Origin: an uncultured Prevotella sp.
GTDB taxonomy: Bacteria; Bacteroidota; Bacteroidia; Bacteroidales; Bacteroidaceae
DNA: 64,000 bases
Direction of reading: 5' to 3'
Assembly (NCBI GenBank): GCA_900315835.1
Contig: ONAR01000001.1
Coordinates: 1 to 64,000 of the forward strand
In this document: positions 6,800 to 15,798 of the stretch, piece by piece
Numbering within the stretch: position 1 is the first letter of the stretch
Layout: every line of letters begins with the position of its first letter
Program-made: the position numbers and the translations under genes
The notes under the pieces: generated by a model
What the model was told of the DNA's origin: nothing
Database searches by the model: none
The model's input: the letters and a program-made list of their open reading frames with translations, nothing else

Positions 6800-8170
6800 A
6801 TGATAAAGAACCATTCGTCACTCTTGCTCCTACTGGTGAGCATGTTCATGCTCTCCTCGTGTCTGAGCGATACATCTGACGAGATTGTATATTATGATGA
6901 CACGGCTGTCACGGCGTTCAAGCTCGGCACGCTCAACATCACTTACCACACCACGGCAAGCGATGGTGTCACTGACAGCACCTACACGTCGACCATCGAC
7001 TGCAGCGGCTATCATTTCAATATTGACCAGGTGGGCCAGACCATTTATAATCCCGACTCCCTACCCGTGGGCGTCGACGCTGCCCACGTCATTGCCACCA
7101 TATCGGCGAAGAACAGCGGCACCGTGGTGCTCAACCTGCATGCAAAGGACGGCTCCGACAGCCTGGCCTATTACAGTTTATCCGACTCCATCGACTTCAC
7201 CAATCCCGTGCGTCTCCGCGTGTACAATATGATGGGAACGGCTTATCGCCAGTACACCGTTCACGTGAACGTTCACCAGCAGTCCGGTGATGAGTTCGCA
7301 TGGCAGTCGACCGAGGCCGGCTTGACCGCAATGGGTGCGCGCCGCTTCGTTGAGGCCGGTTCGACGATGTATCTCTTCGGCCAGTCCAACGGTGCTACGG
7401 TGGGCTTCCGCAAGAGCGGCAACGGTTGGACAGCGCTCACATTGGCCACCACGCTCGATGCCGACGCCTATAAGAACATGATTGTCAAGGGCTCCACGCT
7501 CTACACCCTGAGCAACGGATCGCTGCTGAGCTCGACCGACGGCGAGACGTGGAATACGGTGACGGCCGCTACAGGTCTCACCCAGTTGCTCGGCGCCACC
7601 GCCAAGCGCATGTACGCGCTCACGGCCACGGGTATCAGTCAGTCGACCGACGACGGCGCTACATGGACCGCCGACGCCATCGACGAGGAGGCGGCCAATC
7701 TGCCCGCTACCGACGTGAACTTCGTGGTGCAGTCCTCACGCACCAACGACGACACCTATAACCTCACGCTCCTCGGCAAGCGCGACGGCAAGACCGTCGT
7801 CTGGAGCAAGGTCGAGGAAGACGCCGACAACTCCGACGCACAGCCGTGGAGCTTCTATCCAGCCGACGAGTACAACCGCAAGACGCTGCCGTCGCTGGCC
7901 AACCTCCAGGTGGTGCTGTATGGCGATGAGCTCGTGGCCATGGGCGGCGACTTCACTAAGGTGTATACCAGTCCTGACCAGGGCCTGACGTGGGACACCA
8001 ATACGACCTACGTGCTGCCCGAGGCCTTCGGCTACGCCGCCGCACCTTTCGCCCTCGGCACCGACAGCAGCCATCACCTCTATATCAGTAAGTCAGGCTC
8101 CGGCCTCGTGTGGTCGGCGCAATTGGCTCGTCTGGCGTGGGCCGACAACCAGCAGGTGTTCACCAAATGA
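6800..8170 (+). CDS. DUF6242 lipoprotein with Asp-box beta-propeller repeats
   Basis: An exported lipoprotein of 456 residues with signal MIKNHSSLLLLLVSMFMLSS and the lipobox cysteine in LSSCLS. About residues 40-160 form a beta-rich domain. The C-terminal part contains three Asp-box motifs (SSTDGETWNT, QSTDDGATWTA, TSPDQGLTWDT), which mark turns of sialidase- or sortilin-type beta-propellers; no sialidase catalytic residues are evident. The family is Bacteroidales-specific and of unknown function. It is followed after 54 bases by a DUF6089 barrel and then uppS and bamA, so a role in envelope or outer-membrane assembly is a reasonable inference. Confidence 0.8.
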   Translation: MIKNHSSLLLLLVSMFMLSSCLSDTSDEIVYYDDTAVTAFKLGTLNITYHTTASDGVTDSTYTSTIDCSGYHFNIDQVGQTIYNPDSLPVGVDAAHVIATISAKNSGTVVLNLHAKDGSDSLAYYSLSDSIDFTNPVRLRVYNMMGTAYRQYTVHVNVHQQSGDEFAWQSTEAGLTAMGARRFVEAGSTMYLFGQSNGATVGFRKSGNGWTALTLATTLDADAYKNMIVKGSTLYTLSNGSLLSSTDGETWNTVTAATGLTQLLGATAKRMYALTATGISQSTDDGATWTADAIDEEAANLPATDVNFVVQSSRTNDDTYNLTLLGKRDGKTVVWSKVEEDADNSDAQPWSFYPADEYNRKTLPSLANLQVVLYGDELVAMGGDFTKVYTSPDQGLTWDTNTTYVLPEAFGYAAAPFALGTDSSHHLYISKSGSGLVWSAQLARLAWADNQQVFTK

Positions 8171-8224
8171 TGTGTGGGCGCCTATATATATAATAAGGTG
8201 TAAGCGTAAAAAGAAAGACCGCCG

Positions 8225-8902
8225 ATGAAGAAAGCCTGCCTTCTGCTTCTGCTTGCCGTAGTGGCCTTGGGTGCATCAGCTCAGGACGACAACGAGTACC
8301 GCATGGAGATTGGTGTGGGGGCCGGGCTCGACGGCTACTTAGGCGATTTCAATGGTACTCCGACGCGTGACCTGCAACCGGCCGCTACGCTGTTAGGCAA
8401 GCGCATCATCAGCCCATGGGCGGCCGTCAGGCTGTCGGTGGGGTGGACCAAGATGAAAGGGTCGTCGGCCGATGTACCGACTTACTATCCCGATTACGTC
8501 GAGCAGCCGTGGACGTTCAGCAACAACCTCTACGACCTCAACATGGCGTTCGAGTACAACTTCCTGCCTTATGGCACAGGGCGCGACTATCGGGGCGCCA
8601 AGCGGCTGGTGCCGTTCATCTACGGCGGTCTGGGTCTACTCTACGTCAAGGCACCCGACAAGGGCCATGCGGGTTTCCAGATGCCCTTCGGTCTCGGCGT
8701 GAAGTATAAGGTGGCCGAGCGCGTCAACCTCGGTGTGGAGTGGGGCATCCATTTCACCCAAAGCGACTGGCTCGACGGCGTCAAGGACCCTTACTACATC
8801 AAGAGTTCGGGACTGTTCAAGAACACCGACTGCTACTCCGCCCTGCAGATTAGTCTCACCTACTGCTTCTGGGCGAAGTGCACCACATGCAACAAAGAAT
8901 AA
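8225..8902 (+). CDS. DUF6089 family outer-membrane beta-barrel protein
   Basis: A 225-residue exported protein. The signal peptide MKKACLLLLLAVVALGASAQ is followed by a small beta-barrel pattern: alternating strands with a glycine-rich start (VGAGLDGYLGDFNG), aromatic girdle residues (FIYGGLGLLYVK) and a last strand near ALQISLTYCFW. The C-terminus FWAKCTTCNKE is cysteine-bearing and not the usual terminal Phe. Function unknown. It sits 12 bases before uppS in a tight operon-like run. Confidence 0.8.
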   Translation: MKKACLLLLLAVVALGASAQDDNEYRMEIGVGAGLDGYLGDFNGTPTRDLQPAATLLGKRIISPWAAVRLSVGWTKMKGSSADVPTYYPDYVEQPWTFSNNLYDLNMAFEYNFLPYGTGRDYRGAKRLVPFIYGGLGLLYVKAPDKGHAGFQMPFGLGVKYKVAERVNLGVEWGIHFTQSDWLDGVKDPYYIKSSGLFKNTDCYSALQISLTYCFWAKCTTCNKE

Positions 8903-8914
8903 ACGATATCGAAT

Positions 8915-9670
8915 ATGATACAACTTGATATGACACGCATTCCGCAGCACATTGCCATCATCATGGACGGCAACGGGCGCTGGGCCACCGAACGGGGCAA
9001 GGACCGCAGCTTCGGCCATCAGGCCGGCGTCGAGGCCGTGCGCCGCATCACCGCCGAGTGTACGCGACTGGGCGTGAAGTATCTGACGCTCTATACCTTC
9101 TCCACCGAGAACTGGAACCGGCCCGAAACCGAGATTCACGCACTCATGGGACTCGTGCTGACCTCCTTGGAAGACGAGATCTTCATGAAGAACAACGTGC
9201 GCTTCCGCGTCATCGGCGACGTCAAGCGGCTGCCCGATGAGGTGCAGGCCAAACTCCATGAGACTGAGGAGCATACCAAGAACAACGACGCCATGACGAT
9301 GGTCGTGGCGTTGAGCTATTCCTCTCGTTGGGAAATCACGCAGGCTGTGAAGGATATCATTGAGGAGCGCACGCGCCCCGGGCGTCTTGGTCGCCATAGT
9401 GTTGAGCGTCTTGACATCAATGAAGACCTCATCAATCAGCATATGCAGACGAGCTTCATGCCCGACCCCGACCTGCTCATCCGCACCGGCGGCGAGCTGC
9501 GTATCAGCAACTTCCTGCTCTGGCAGATTGCCTATACAGAACTTTATTTCTGCGACACCTACTGGCCCGACTTCAGCGAGGAAGACCTCCACAAGGCCAT
9601 TGCCTCCTACCAAAGCCGTCAGCGCCGATTCGGAAAGACTGAGGCGCAGGTCGAAACAAGCGCCAAATAG
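8915..9670 (+). CDS. uppS: Isoprenyl transferase (undecaprenyl diphosphate synthase)
   Basis: Cytoplasmic cis-prenyltransferase that condenses eight isopentenyl diphosphates onto farnesyl diphosphate to make the C55 lipid carrier for peptidoglycan and surface glycans. The signature [13 protein letters not shown] (residues 9-21) holds the catalytic Asp; further conserved blocks are [34 protein letters not shown] and [14 protein letters not shown]. Length (251) is normal. It lies 12 bases after the DUF6089 gene and 21 before bamA, a conserved order in Bacteroidales. Confidence 0.96.
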   Translation: MIQLDMTRIPQHIAIIMDGNGRWATERGKDRSFGHQAGVEAVRRITAECTRLGVKYLTLYTFSTENWNRPETEIHALMGLVLTSLEDEIFMKNNVRFRVIGDVKRLPDEVQAKLHETEEHTKNNDAMTMVVALSYSSRWEITQAVKDIIEERTRPGRLGRHSVERLDINEDLINQHMQTSFMPDPDLLIRTGGELRISNFLLWQIAYTELYFCDTYWPDFSEEDLHKAIASYQSRQRRFGKTEAQVETSAK

Positions 9671-9691
9671 CCAAGATATAACTCAAACAAG

Positions 9692-12310
9692 ATGCAAAAC
9701 AACATCAAAATATTCATCGCCATCCTTGCGCTCTTCGCCACGTTGCACGCTGCGGCGCAGGATGTTATCGTCCATCCCGACATCACCTACGCGGGTACGC
9801 CGCGCACGCTGACCATCGGCGGATTCAATGTCTCGGGTATGGACGGCTACGAGGATTATATGCTCACGGGCATCTCCGGACTGTCGGTAGGCCAGCGCAT
9901 CACGGTGCCGGGCAGCGAGATTACCGATGCCGTCAAGCGCTATTGGAGTCATGGTCTGTTCTCCAACGTGCAGATCTCGGCCGACTCCATCGTCGGCGAC
10001 AAGATTTGGCTCCACATCGCCCTCAGCCCACGCCCGCGTGTGTCGCAGATCAATTACTACGGTCTTAAAAAGTCGGAGCGCGAGGATATGGAAAAGAAAC
10101 TCGGCATCTTGAAGGGCGGTCAGATTACGCCCAACATGATTGACCGTGCTAAGATACTGGCAAAGAAGTATTTTGATGACAAGGGCTTTAAGAACGCCGA
10201 CATCGAAATCACCCAGCGCGACGATGTAACCAAGAAGAATCAAGTCATCCTCGACGTCAACATCGACAAGAAGTCGAAGATGAAGGTGCGCACCATCACC
10301 ATCGAAGGCAACGAGAAACTCAAGGATTCGCGCATCAAGGGCGGTCTCTTCAAGAAAGGTGCCTTTGCCAAGACTCATGAGGCCGGCAAACTTTCCACCT
10401 TCCTTAAGTCGAAAAAGTTCACGCCTGAGCGCTGGAAGGCTGATAAGGAAAAGCTCATCGAGAAATACTATGAGCTCGGTTACCGCGATGCCGCCATCCT
10501 CGGCGACAGCGTATGGAACGTCGACCCGAAGCACGTCAGCATCTGGCTGAAGGTCAGTGAGGGTGAGAAGTATTACATCCGCAGCATCCACTGGGTGGGC
10601 AATACGGTTTATTCGTCTGACTATCTCAGTGCGGTGCTGGGCATGAAGCCGGGCGACGTGTATAACCAGAAGCTCCTCAACAAGCGGCTCAAGGAAGACG
10701 ACGATGCCGCCGGCAACCTTTACTACAACAACGGTTATGTGTTCTCCAACATCGAGCCGGTGGAGCAGAACATCGAAGGCGACTCGGTCGACCTCGAGAT
10801 GCGCGTCACCGAGGGTCCGCAGGCCCACTTGAGTCATGTGCGCATCTACGGCAACACGCGCCTCTATGAGGAGGTGGTCCGCCGTGAGCTCCGCACCAAA
10901 CCGGGTGACCTGTTCTCTAAGGAGTCGCTCATGCGTAGCTATCGTGAAATCGCCTCCATGGGTCACTTCGATCCCGAGAAGATCAACCCCGACGTGAAGC
11001 CGGACTATGAGAACGGAACGGTCGACATCAACTGGATGCTCGAGCAGAAGTCGAATGACCAGGTGGAGTTCTCGCTCGGTTGGGGTCAGACGGGTATCAT
11101 CGGTCGTGTGGGCCTCACGCTCAACAACTTCTCGATGGCCAACCTCTTCCGCAAGAACAAGGAGCACCGCGGCATCATGCCCATTGGTGAGGGTGAGAAA
11201 CTGTCGATCGGCGTGCAGACCAACGGTACTTACTACCAGAGTTACAACGCCAGCTACTCCACGAGTTGGTTCGGCGGCAAGCGGCCTATCCAGTTCTCCT
11301 TCGGTGTGTTCTACTCCAAGCAGACCGACATCAACAGCAACTACTACAACACGGCCTGGCAGAACAACTATATGTACAGCCTCTACGGCTACAACTCCTA
11401 CGGCTACAACTACAGCAACTACGAGAACTACTACGACCCCGACAAGTACGTCAAGCTGCTCGGCTTCTCGCTTGGCTGGGGCAAGCGTCTGCGCTGGCCT
11501 GACGACTATTTCCAGCTTTCGGCCCAGCTGTCGTATACGCGCTATATGCTGAAGAACTGGCAGTACTTCCTTATGACCAACGGTAACGCCAACAACCTCA
11601 ACCTGAGTCTGTCGCTCAACCGTACGTCGACCGACAACCAGCTCTTCCCGCGCAGCGGTTCAGAGTTCACTGCCACGGTCACCCTGACCCCGCCATGGTC
11701 AATGTGGGATGGCAAGGATTACAAGAACCTCGCCAACAATCCCTACTCGCCTTCCTATGTGCGCGAGCAGCAGCAGAAGTACCGCTGGATTGAATACAAT
11801 AAATGGAGTTTCAGGTCGAAGACCTACACCGCACTGACGAGCGGGCAGAAATGCTTCGTGCTGATGACACGTGTTGACTTAGGTATTCTCGGCAGTTACA
11901 ACAAATACAAGAAGAGCCCGTTTGAGACTTACTACGTCGGCGGTGACGGTATGAGCGGTTATTCATCCGGCTATGCGGAGGAGACCATCGGCCTTCGCGG
12001 TTACGAGAACGGTTCGCTGGCCTACAATGGCTACGCCTACGACCGCATGACGCTCGAGCTGCGCTATCCGTTCCTCCTCGGCAACACGACCATCTACGGC
12101 CTCACCTTCCTCGAGGGTGGTAACGCCTGGAGCGATGTGAAGAACTTCAATCCGTTCAACATGAAGCGGTCGGCCGGTGTCGGCGTGCGTATCTACCTGC
12201 CTATGGTGGGTCTGATGGGTATCGACTGGGGCTACGGCTTCGACAACGACAATGTCAACGGAACAAAGGGTGGATCGCAGTTCCACTTCGTTCTCGGACA
12301 GGAATTCTAA
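9692..12310 (+). CDS. bamA: Outer-membrane protein assembly factor BamA
   Basis: Central subunit of the machine that folds beta-barrels into the outer membrane. The protein is 872 residues with signal peptide MQNNIKIFIAILALFATLHA. A series of periplasmic POTRA domains covers about residues 25-430 (VRTITIEGNEKLKDSRIKGG; HVRIYGNTRLYEEVVRREL). A C-terminal 16-strand barrel follows, with the lid-loop motif near GLRGYENGSL and a final strand FHFVLGQEF ending in Phe as required for insertion. Residues about 548-586 form a Tyr/Asn/Gly-rich low-complexity stretch (MYSLYGYNSYGYNYSNYENY), probably a surface loop. It is followed by three Skp-like genes. Confidence 0.96.
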   Translation: MQNNIKIFIAILALFATLHAAAQDVIVHPDITYAGTPRTLTIGGFNVSGMDGYEDYMLTGISGLSVGQRITVPGSEITDAVKRYWSHGLFSNVQISADSIVGDKIWLHIALSPRPRVSQINYYGLKKSEREDMEKKLGILKGGQITPNMIDRAKILAKKYFDDKGFKNADIEITQRDDVTKKNQVILDVNIDKKSKMKVRTITIEGNEKLKDSRIKGGLFKKGAFAKTHEAGKLSTFLKSKKFTPERWKADKEKLIEKYYELGYRDAAILGDSVWNVDPKHVSIWLKVSEGEKYYIRSIHWVGNTVYSSDYLSAVLGMKPGDVYNQKLLNKRLKEDDDAAGNLYYNNGYVFSNIEPVEQNIEGDSVDLEMRVTEGPQAHLSHVRIYGNTRLYEEVVRRELRTKPGDLFSKESLMRSYREIASMGHFDPEKINPDVKPDYENGTVDINWMLEQKSNDQVEFSLGWGQTGIIGRVGLTLNNFSMANLFRKNKEHRGIMPIGEGEKLSIGVQTNGTYYQSYNASYSTSWFGGKRPIQFSFGVFYSKQTDINSNYYNTAWQNNYMYSLYGYNSYGYNYSNYENYYDPDKYVKLLGFSLGWGKRLRWPDDYFQLSAQLSYTRYMLKNWQYFLMTNGNANNLNLSLSLNRTSTDNQLFPRSGSEFTATVTLTPPWSMWDGKDYKNLANNPYSPSYVREQQQKYRWIEYNKWSFRSKTYTALTSGQKCFVLMTRVDLGILGSYNKYKKSPFETYYVGGDGMSGYSSGYAEETIGLRGYENGSLAYNGYAYDRMTLELRYPFLLGNTTIYGLTFLEGGNAWSDVKNFNPFNMKRSAGVGVRIYLPMVGLMGIDWGYGFDNDNVNGTKGGSQFHFVLGQEF

Positions 12311-12385
12311 TGGCGGCGCGCTGCGCTGAGGCTTCGGTCATCGTGCGGCTCGACGTAAAATGTTGAATATCAAACATTAGGAACT

Positions 12386-12925
12386 ATGAAAAGACAATAT
12401 TTCAAGGCGCTTGCAGTCAGCCTAATGACGCTCTGCCTCATCGCCCTCGCTCCAGCGAAGGCGCATGCGCAGAAGTTTGCGCTCATCGATATGGAATATG
12501 TATTGAAGAATATTCCGGCCTACGAGCGGGCCAATGAGCAACTCAATCAGGTGAGCAAGAAGTGGCAAGCCGAGGTGGAGGCCCTCAATACCGAGGCCTC
12601 GACGATGTATAAGAACTATCAGAACGAGGTGGTATTCCTCTCGCAGGAGCAGAAGAAAGCCAAGCAGGAGCAGATTATGCAGAAGGAGAAGGAAGCCGCT
12701 GACCTGAAGAAGAAATACTTCGGCCCCGAAGGCGAGCTGTTCAAGAAGCGTGAGAGCCTCATGTCGCCCATACAGGAGGAGATTTACAACGCCGTGAAGG
12801 AGATCTCCGAGTTGCGTGGCTACAGCCTCGTGCTCGACCGCGCCTCCGACACCGCCATCATCTTCGGCTCACCCAAGATCGACATCTCCAACGAGGTGTT
12901 GGCGAAGCTCGGCTACAACCGGTAG
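12386..12925 (+). CDS. OmpH/Skp family periplasmic chaperone, paralogue 1
   Basis: Predicted periplasmic holdase that keeps unfolded outer-membrane proteins soluble on their way to BamA. Signal peptide residues 1-28 end at KAHAQ. The mature part begins with the family strand KFALIDMEYVLKNIPAYE, continues as a long charged coiled coil (residues 50-135) and closes with GYSLVLDRASDTAIIFG. It lies 75 bases after bamA. The stop codon lies within the first unit of a 22-bp tandem duplication (12919-12960). Confidence 0.9.
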   Translation: MKRQYFKALAVSLMTLCLIALAPAKAHAQKFALIDMEYVLKNIPAYERANEQLNQVSKKWQAEVEALNTEASTMYKNYQNEVVFLSQEQKKAKQEQIMQKEKEAADLKKKYFGPEGELFKKRESLMSPIQEEIYNAVKEISELRGYSLVLDRASDTAIIFGSPKIDISNEVLAKLGYNR

Positions 12926-12960
12926 ACGCCCCGGATACGGCCGGTAGACACCTCGGATAC
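12919..12960. repeat. Tandem 22-bp duplication over the stop of the first ompH gene
   Basis: CCGGTAGACGCCCCGGATAC is followed directly by CCGGTAGACACCTCGGATAC. The first copy contains the TAG stop codon. Confidence 0.5.
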
Positions 12961-13048
12961 ATTCCGTTGTGGCGGTCCTTCGTGTCCGCCCTAACGGCTT
13001 CCGCATTCAAATCGAACAAATCAATAACAAATAAATCAATTAAAAACA

Positions 13049-13543
13049 ATGAAGAAGTTAGTTTTAATGTTGATGCTGATGGCTCCTTTAGCCACCTTTG
13101 CGCAGAAATTCGGCACCGTCAACACACAGACCATTATGCAGGCCCTGCCTGAGATTGCCAAGATTAATGGCGAGCTCGAGGCTCAGTCGAAGACCTATCA
13201 AAACGACCTGAAGAGCATGCAGGATGAGCTCCAGCGTCAGAGCGACGCTTACGATCAGGGCAAGAGCACGATGAATGCTACCGCCCAGAAGCAGAAGGAG
13301 CAGGAGCTGCAGACGCTGTATCAGAAGATTCAGCAGACCTATCAGGACAACCAGCAGGCCCTGCAGAAGAAGCAGCAGGAGCTGATGCAGCCTGTCCTCA
13401 CCAAGGTTCGCAACGCCATTACCAACGTTGGTAAGACTGGCGGCTACACGTTCATCTTTGAGGATGGCGTGGCTATCTACACCGGCACCAACGTCGAGGA
13501 CGTTACCGCTAAGGTGCAGGCCGAGATTGCCAAGATGAAGTAA
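13049..13543 (+). CDS. OmpH/Skp family periplasmic chaperone, paralogue 2
   Basis: A 164-residue protein with signal peptide MKKLVLMLMLMAPLATFAQ. The mature protein starts KFGTVNTQTIMQALPEIAKI, has a glutamine-rich coiled coil (residues 45-125) and the C-terminal family strand GYTFIFEDGVAIYTG. Same expected role as its neighbour: carrying unfolded outer-membrane proteins. A hairpin with a T-run follows at 13581-13616 and probably reduces read-through into the third copy. Confidence 0.9.
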   Translation: MKKLVLMLMLMAPLATFAQKFGTVNTQTIMQALPEIAKINGELEAQSKTYQNDLKSMQDELQRQSDAYDQGKSTMNATAQKQKEQELQTLYQKIQQTYQDNQQALQKKQQELMQPVLTKVRNAITNVGKTGGYTFIFEDGVAIYTGTNVEDVTAKVQAEIAKMK

Positions 13544-13558
13544 TCACGATTCCCATTA

Positions 13559-13616
13559 CTCTCCATAGATGTGGAGAGACAGGTGAGGTCTCTCCAAAAC
13601 GGGGCCTCACCTTTTA
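13559..13616 (+). terminator. Paired hairpins with intrinsic terminator after the second ompH gene
   Basis: A first hairpin pairs CTCTCC with GGAGAG (13559-13578). A second pairs AGGTGAGG (13581-13588) with CCTCACCT (13605-13612) and runs into TTTT. The third ompH gene starts only 21 bases later, so the site may act as an attenuator. Confidence 0.6.
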
Positions 13617-13636
13617 TGGTATATAACCGTCACAAC

Positions 13637-14260
13637 ATGAAAAGATTATTTACCTCACTCTTCCTCGTGGCTCCTGCCGTGCTGGGCTTCGCTCAAAACG
13701 TTGACGTGCAGCCCCTGCCATCGGTCTCGCAGCCCCTTTCACAGCCGGCACAGCTTCAGAGCGTTGCTGGCCAGCCGCAGAATGGCGCTACGCATGCGTC
13801 GGCTGCTGCGGTTCAGGCATTGCGCTTCGGCTATCTGAGCTACGACTCGGTGATGCACCGCATGCCCGACTACGCAGTGGCTCGCCACAACATCAAGAGC
13901 TTGAAGGAGAACTACGACGCCGAGATGAAGCGCGTCGAGGATGAGTTCAACACGAAGTACGAGTTCTTCCTGCAAGACCAGCGTAGCCTCGCCCCGTCAA
14001 TTCTGCAGAAGCGTCAGGCCGAGTTGCAGGAGCTCATGGAGAAGAATCTCGCCTTTAAGGAAAAAGCCACGCAGCTGCTCAAGCAGGCTGAGGCCGAGGC
14101 TTTGGCGCCCATCCGCAAGAAGGTTGACGCCGCTATCGGTCAGGTCGGCGAGCGCCTCGGTTTGGCTTTCGTCCTCAATACCGACAACAACGCCGCTCCC
14201 TGGCTCAATCCCTCGCTTGGCGAGGATGTCACCGAGGCCGTGCTCCGCGCCGCTGAGTAA
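13637..14260 (+). CDS. OmpH/Skp family periplasmic chaperone, paralogue 3
   Basis: A 207-residue member of the family. An upstream in-frame ATG at 13571 lies inside the terminator, so the start is ATG 13637, which opens a signal peptide (MKRLFTSLFLVAPAVLGFAQ). Unlike its neighbours it has a Pro/Gln/Ser/Ala-rich linker of about 35 residues (residues 22-58) before the Skp core (LRFGYLSYDSVMHRMPDYAV). A coiled coil follows and the C-terminal strand is LGLAFVLNTDNNAAPWLNP. Three consecutive copies are notable; divergence in the N-terminus suggests a distinct partner or place. Confidence 0.88.
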   Translation: MKRLFTSLFLVAPAVLGFAQNVDVQPLPSVSQPLSQPAQLQSVAGQPQNGATHASAAAVQALRFGYLSYDSVMHRMPDYAVARHNIKSLKENYDAEMKRVEDEFNTKYEFFLQDQRSLAPSILQKRQAELQELMEKNLAFKEKATQLLKQAEAEALAPIRKKVDAAIGQVGERLGLAFVLNTDNNAAPWLNPSLGEDVTEAVLRAAE

Positions 14261-14339
14261 TCGCTCAGAGCCAGCTTTCCCCTCGTTCGTCGCGGTTCCG
14301 TACGCCGCTGCTGTGCAGCGGCCTCTTATCGTTTCTATT

Positions 14340-15203
14340 ATGTCAAAACAACAAAACATCCAACTGCCCCAGGCTCCAGGGCCTATCGGCATCTTCGACA
14401 GCGGCTACGGCGGTCTCACTATTCTGCATGGTATCCGCCAGCTATTGCCGCAGTACGACTATCTCTACCTCGGCGACAACGCCCGTGCGCCCTATGGTCC
14501 GCGCTCGTTCGACGTCGTCTATGAGTTTACGCGTGAGGCCGTCTTGAAGCTCTTCGAATTGGGTTGCCAGCTCATTATCCTTGGCTGCAACACCGCGTCG
14601 GCCAAGGCGTTGCGCTCTATCCAACAGCACGATTTGGCGCAGTGGGACCCCAAGCGGCGCGTGTTGGGCGTCATCCGCCCCACGGCTGAGATCATCGGCC
14701 GCCTCACCCGCAACAACCATGTCGGTCTGTTGGCCACCGAGGGAACGGTGAAGAGCCAGAGCTATGAGATGGAGATTGCCAAGCTTTGGCCCAACATCAA
14801 GGTCACGGGGCAGGCCTGTCCCTTCTGGGTGCCGCTCGTGGAATACGACGAGGCCGACTCGCCGGGCGCCGACTACTTCGTCAAGAAGCGCATCGACCAG
14901 CTCATGCAGAAGGACCCCGACATCGACACCATCATCCTCGGCTGCACCCATTTCCCACTCCTCATGCCGAAGATATTGAAGTATACGCAGCCCGGCGTGC
15001 GCATCGTGCCGCAGGGCGAATACGTGGCTACCAGCCTCCGCGACTATCTGCTGCGCCACGACGATATGGCTCAGCGCCTCACGCGGGGCGGCACGGTGAA
15101 GTACTTCACCACAGAGAACCCCGACAAATTCAAGAAGAGTGCCACCATCTTCCTCCACAAGGAGATTGAGGTGGAGCATGTCGAGCTGGCGCCCCTGGCG
15201 TAA
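14340..15203 (+). CDS. murI: Glutamate racemase
   Basis: Makes D-glutamate for peptidoglycan precursors in the cytoplasm. The frame is open far upstream into the ompH gene, but ATG 14340 gives the normal length (287 residues) and places the family start IGIFDSGYGGLT at residue 16. The catalytic cysteines are in LGCNTASAKALR (first) and ILGCTHFPLL (second). YLGDNARAPYG is the substrate-binding block. It follows the ompH genes, the usual arrangement in Bacteroidales. Confidence 0.95.
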   Translation: MSKQQNIQLPQAPGPIGIFDSGYGGLTILHGIRQLLPQYDYLYLGDNARAPYGPRSFDVVYEFTREAVLKLFELGCQLIILGCNTASAKALRSIQQHDLAQWDPKRRVLGVIRPTAEIIGRLTRNNHVGLLATEGTVKSQSYEMEIAKLWPNIKVTGQACPFWVPLVEYDEADSPGADYFVKKRIDQLMQKDPDIDTIILGCTHFPLLMPKILKYTQPGVRIVPQGEYVATSLRDYLLRHDDMAQRLTRGGTVKYFTTENPDKFKKSATIFLHKEIEVEHVELAPLA

Positions 15204-15232
15204 GCAGGCCTCTCAATTAATTATCAACCATT

Positions 15233-15571
15233 ATGCAAGAAACAAGACAAAACCGCATCGCGCGACTGCTCCAGAAGGAGCTGGCCGAGATATTCCAAAG
15301 TCAGACCCGTAGCATGCACGGCGTCCTCGTCAGCGTGACCCGTGTGCGCATCAGCCCCGACCTGAGCATCTGTACGGCTTACCTCAGCATCTTCCCCTCG
15401 GAGAAGTCGGAGGAACTCATCACGAACATCCGCGCCAACGAGAAGAGCATCCGCTATGAGCTTGGCCGCCGCGTCCACAATCAGCTGCGCATCATCCCCG
15501 AACTGCGCTTCTTCATCGACGACAGCCTCGACTACATCGACCACATCGATGAACTGCTAAAGAAGGGATAG
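15233..15571 (+). CDS. rbfA: Ribosome-binding factor A
   Basis: A small KH-fold protein (112 residues) that binds the 30S subunit late in assembly and helps 16S rRNA maturation and cold adaptation. Family features are the N-terminal RIARLLQKELAEIF helix, the VRISPDLSICTAYLSIF strand pair and RRVHNQLRIIPELRFFIDDS. It lies 29 bases after murI and is probably cotranscribed with it. Confidence 0.94.
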   Translation: MQETRQNRIARLLQKELAEIFQSQTRSMHGVLVSVTRVRISPDLSICTAYLSIFPSEKSEELITNIRANEKSIRYELGRRVHNQLRIIPELRFFIDDSLDYIDHIDELLKKG

Positions 15572-15583
15572 CCACGGGCAGGA

Positions 15584-15724
15584 TGTATCAAAATTGAAGA
15601 AGTTCAGAAGTTCAGGAGTCCAGAAGTCCAGTCATTACAATAATGGCACCTTATTATCAGACACTTATGCATTTGACTGAACTTCCGGACTCCTGGACTC
15701 CCGGACTTCCCCAATTTTGATACA
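15584..15724. repeat. Inverted repeat of the 10-bp ACTTCYGGAC family, copy 1
   Basis: A hairpin of about 140 bases begins TGTATCAAAATTG and ends CAATTTTGATACA; its arms contain 10-bp repeats of the ACTTCCGGAC type. Bases 15617-15643 are an exact reverse complement of 55736-55762. It fills most of the gap between rbfA and the permease gene. Confidence 0.6.
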
Positions 15725-15798
15725 CCCTCCTGAAAGTAATGCTCCTCGCATGGGATTGTAAGGAATAATACAACCCACCTTAAATACTCAACACTGAA

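Noticed and set aside
9683..11167. A 494-codon minus-strand frame opposite bamA
   Set aside because: Shadow of bamA; no signal, motif or promoter.
13941..14339. An N-terminal extension of MurI
   Set aside because: It is the third ompH gene read in another frame and is Ser/Arg-rich; MurI begins at 14340.
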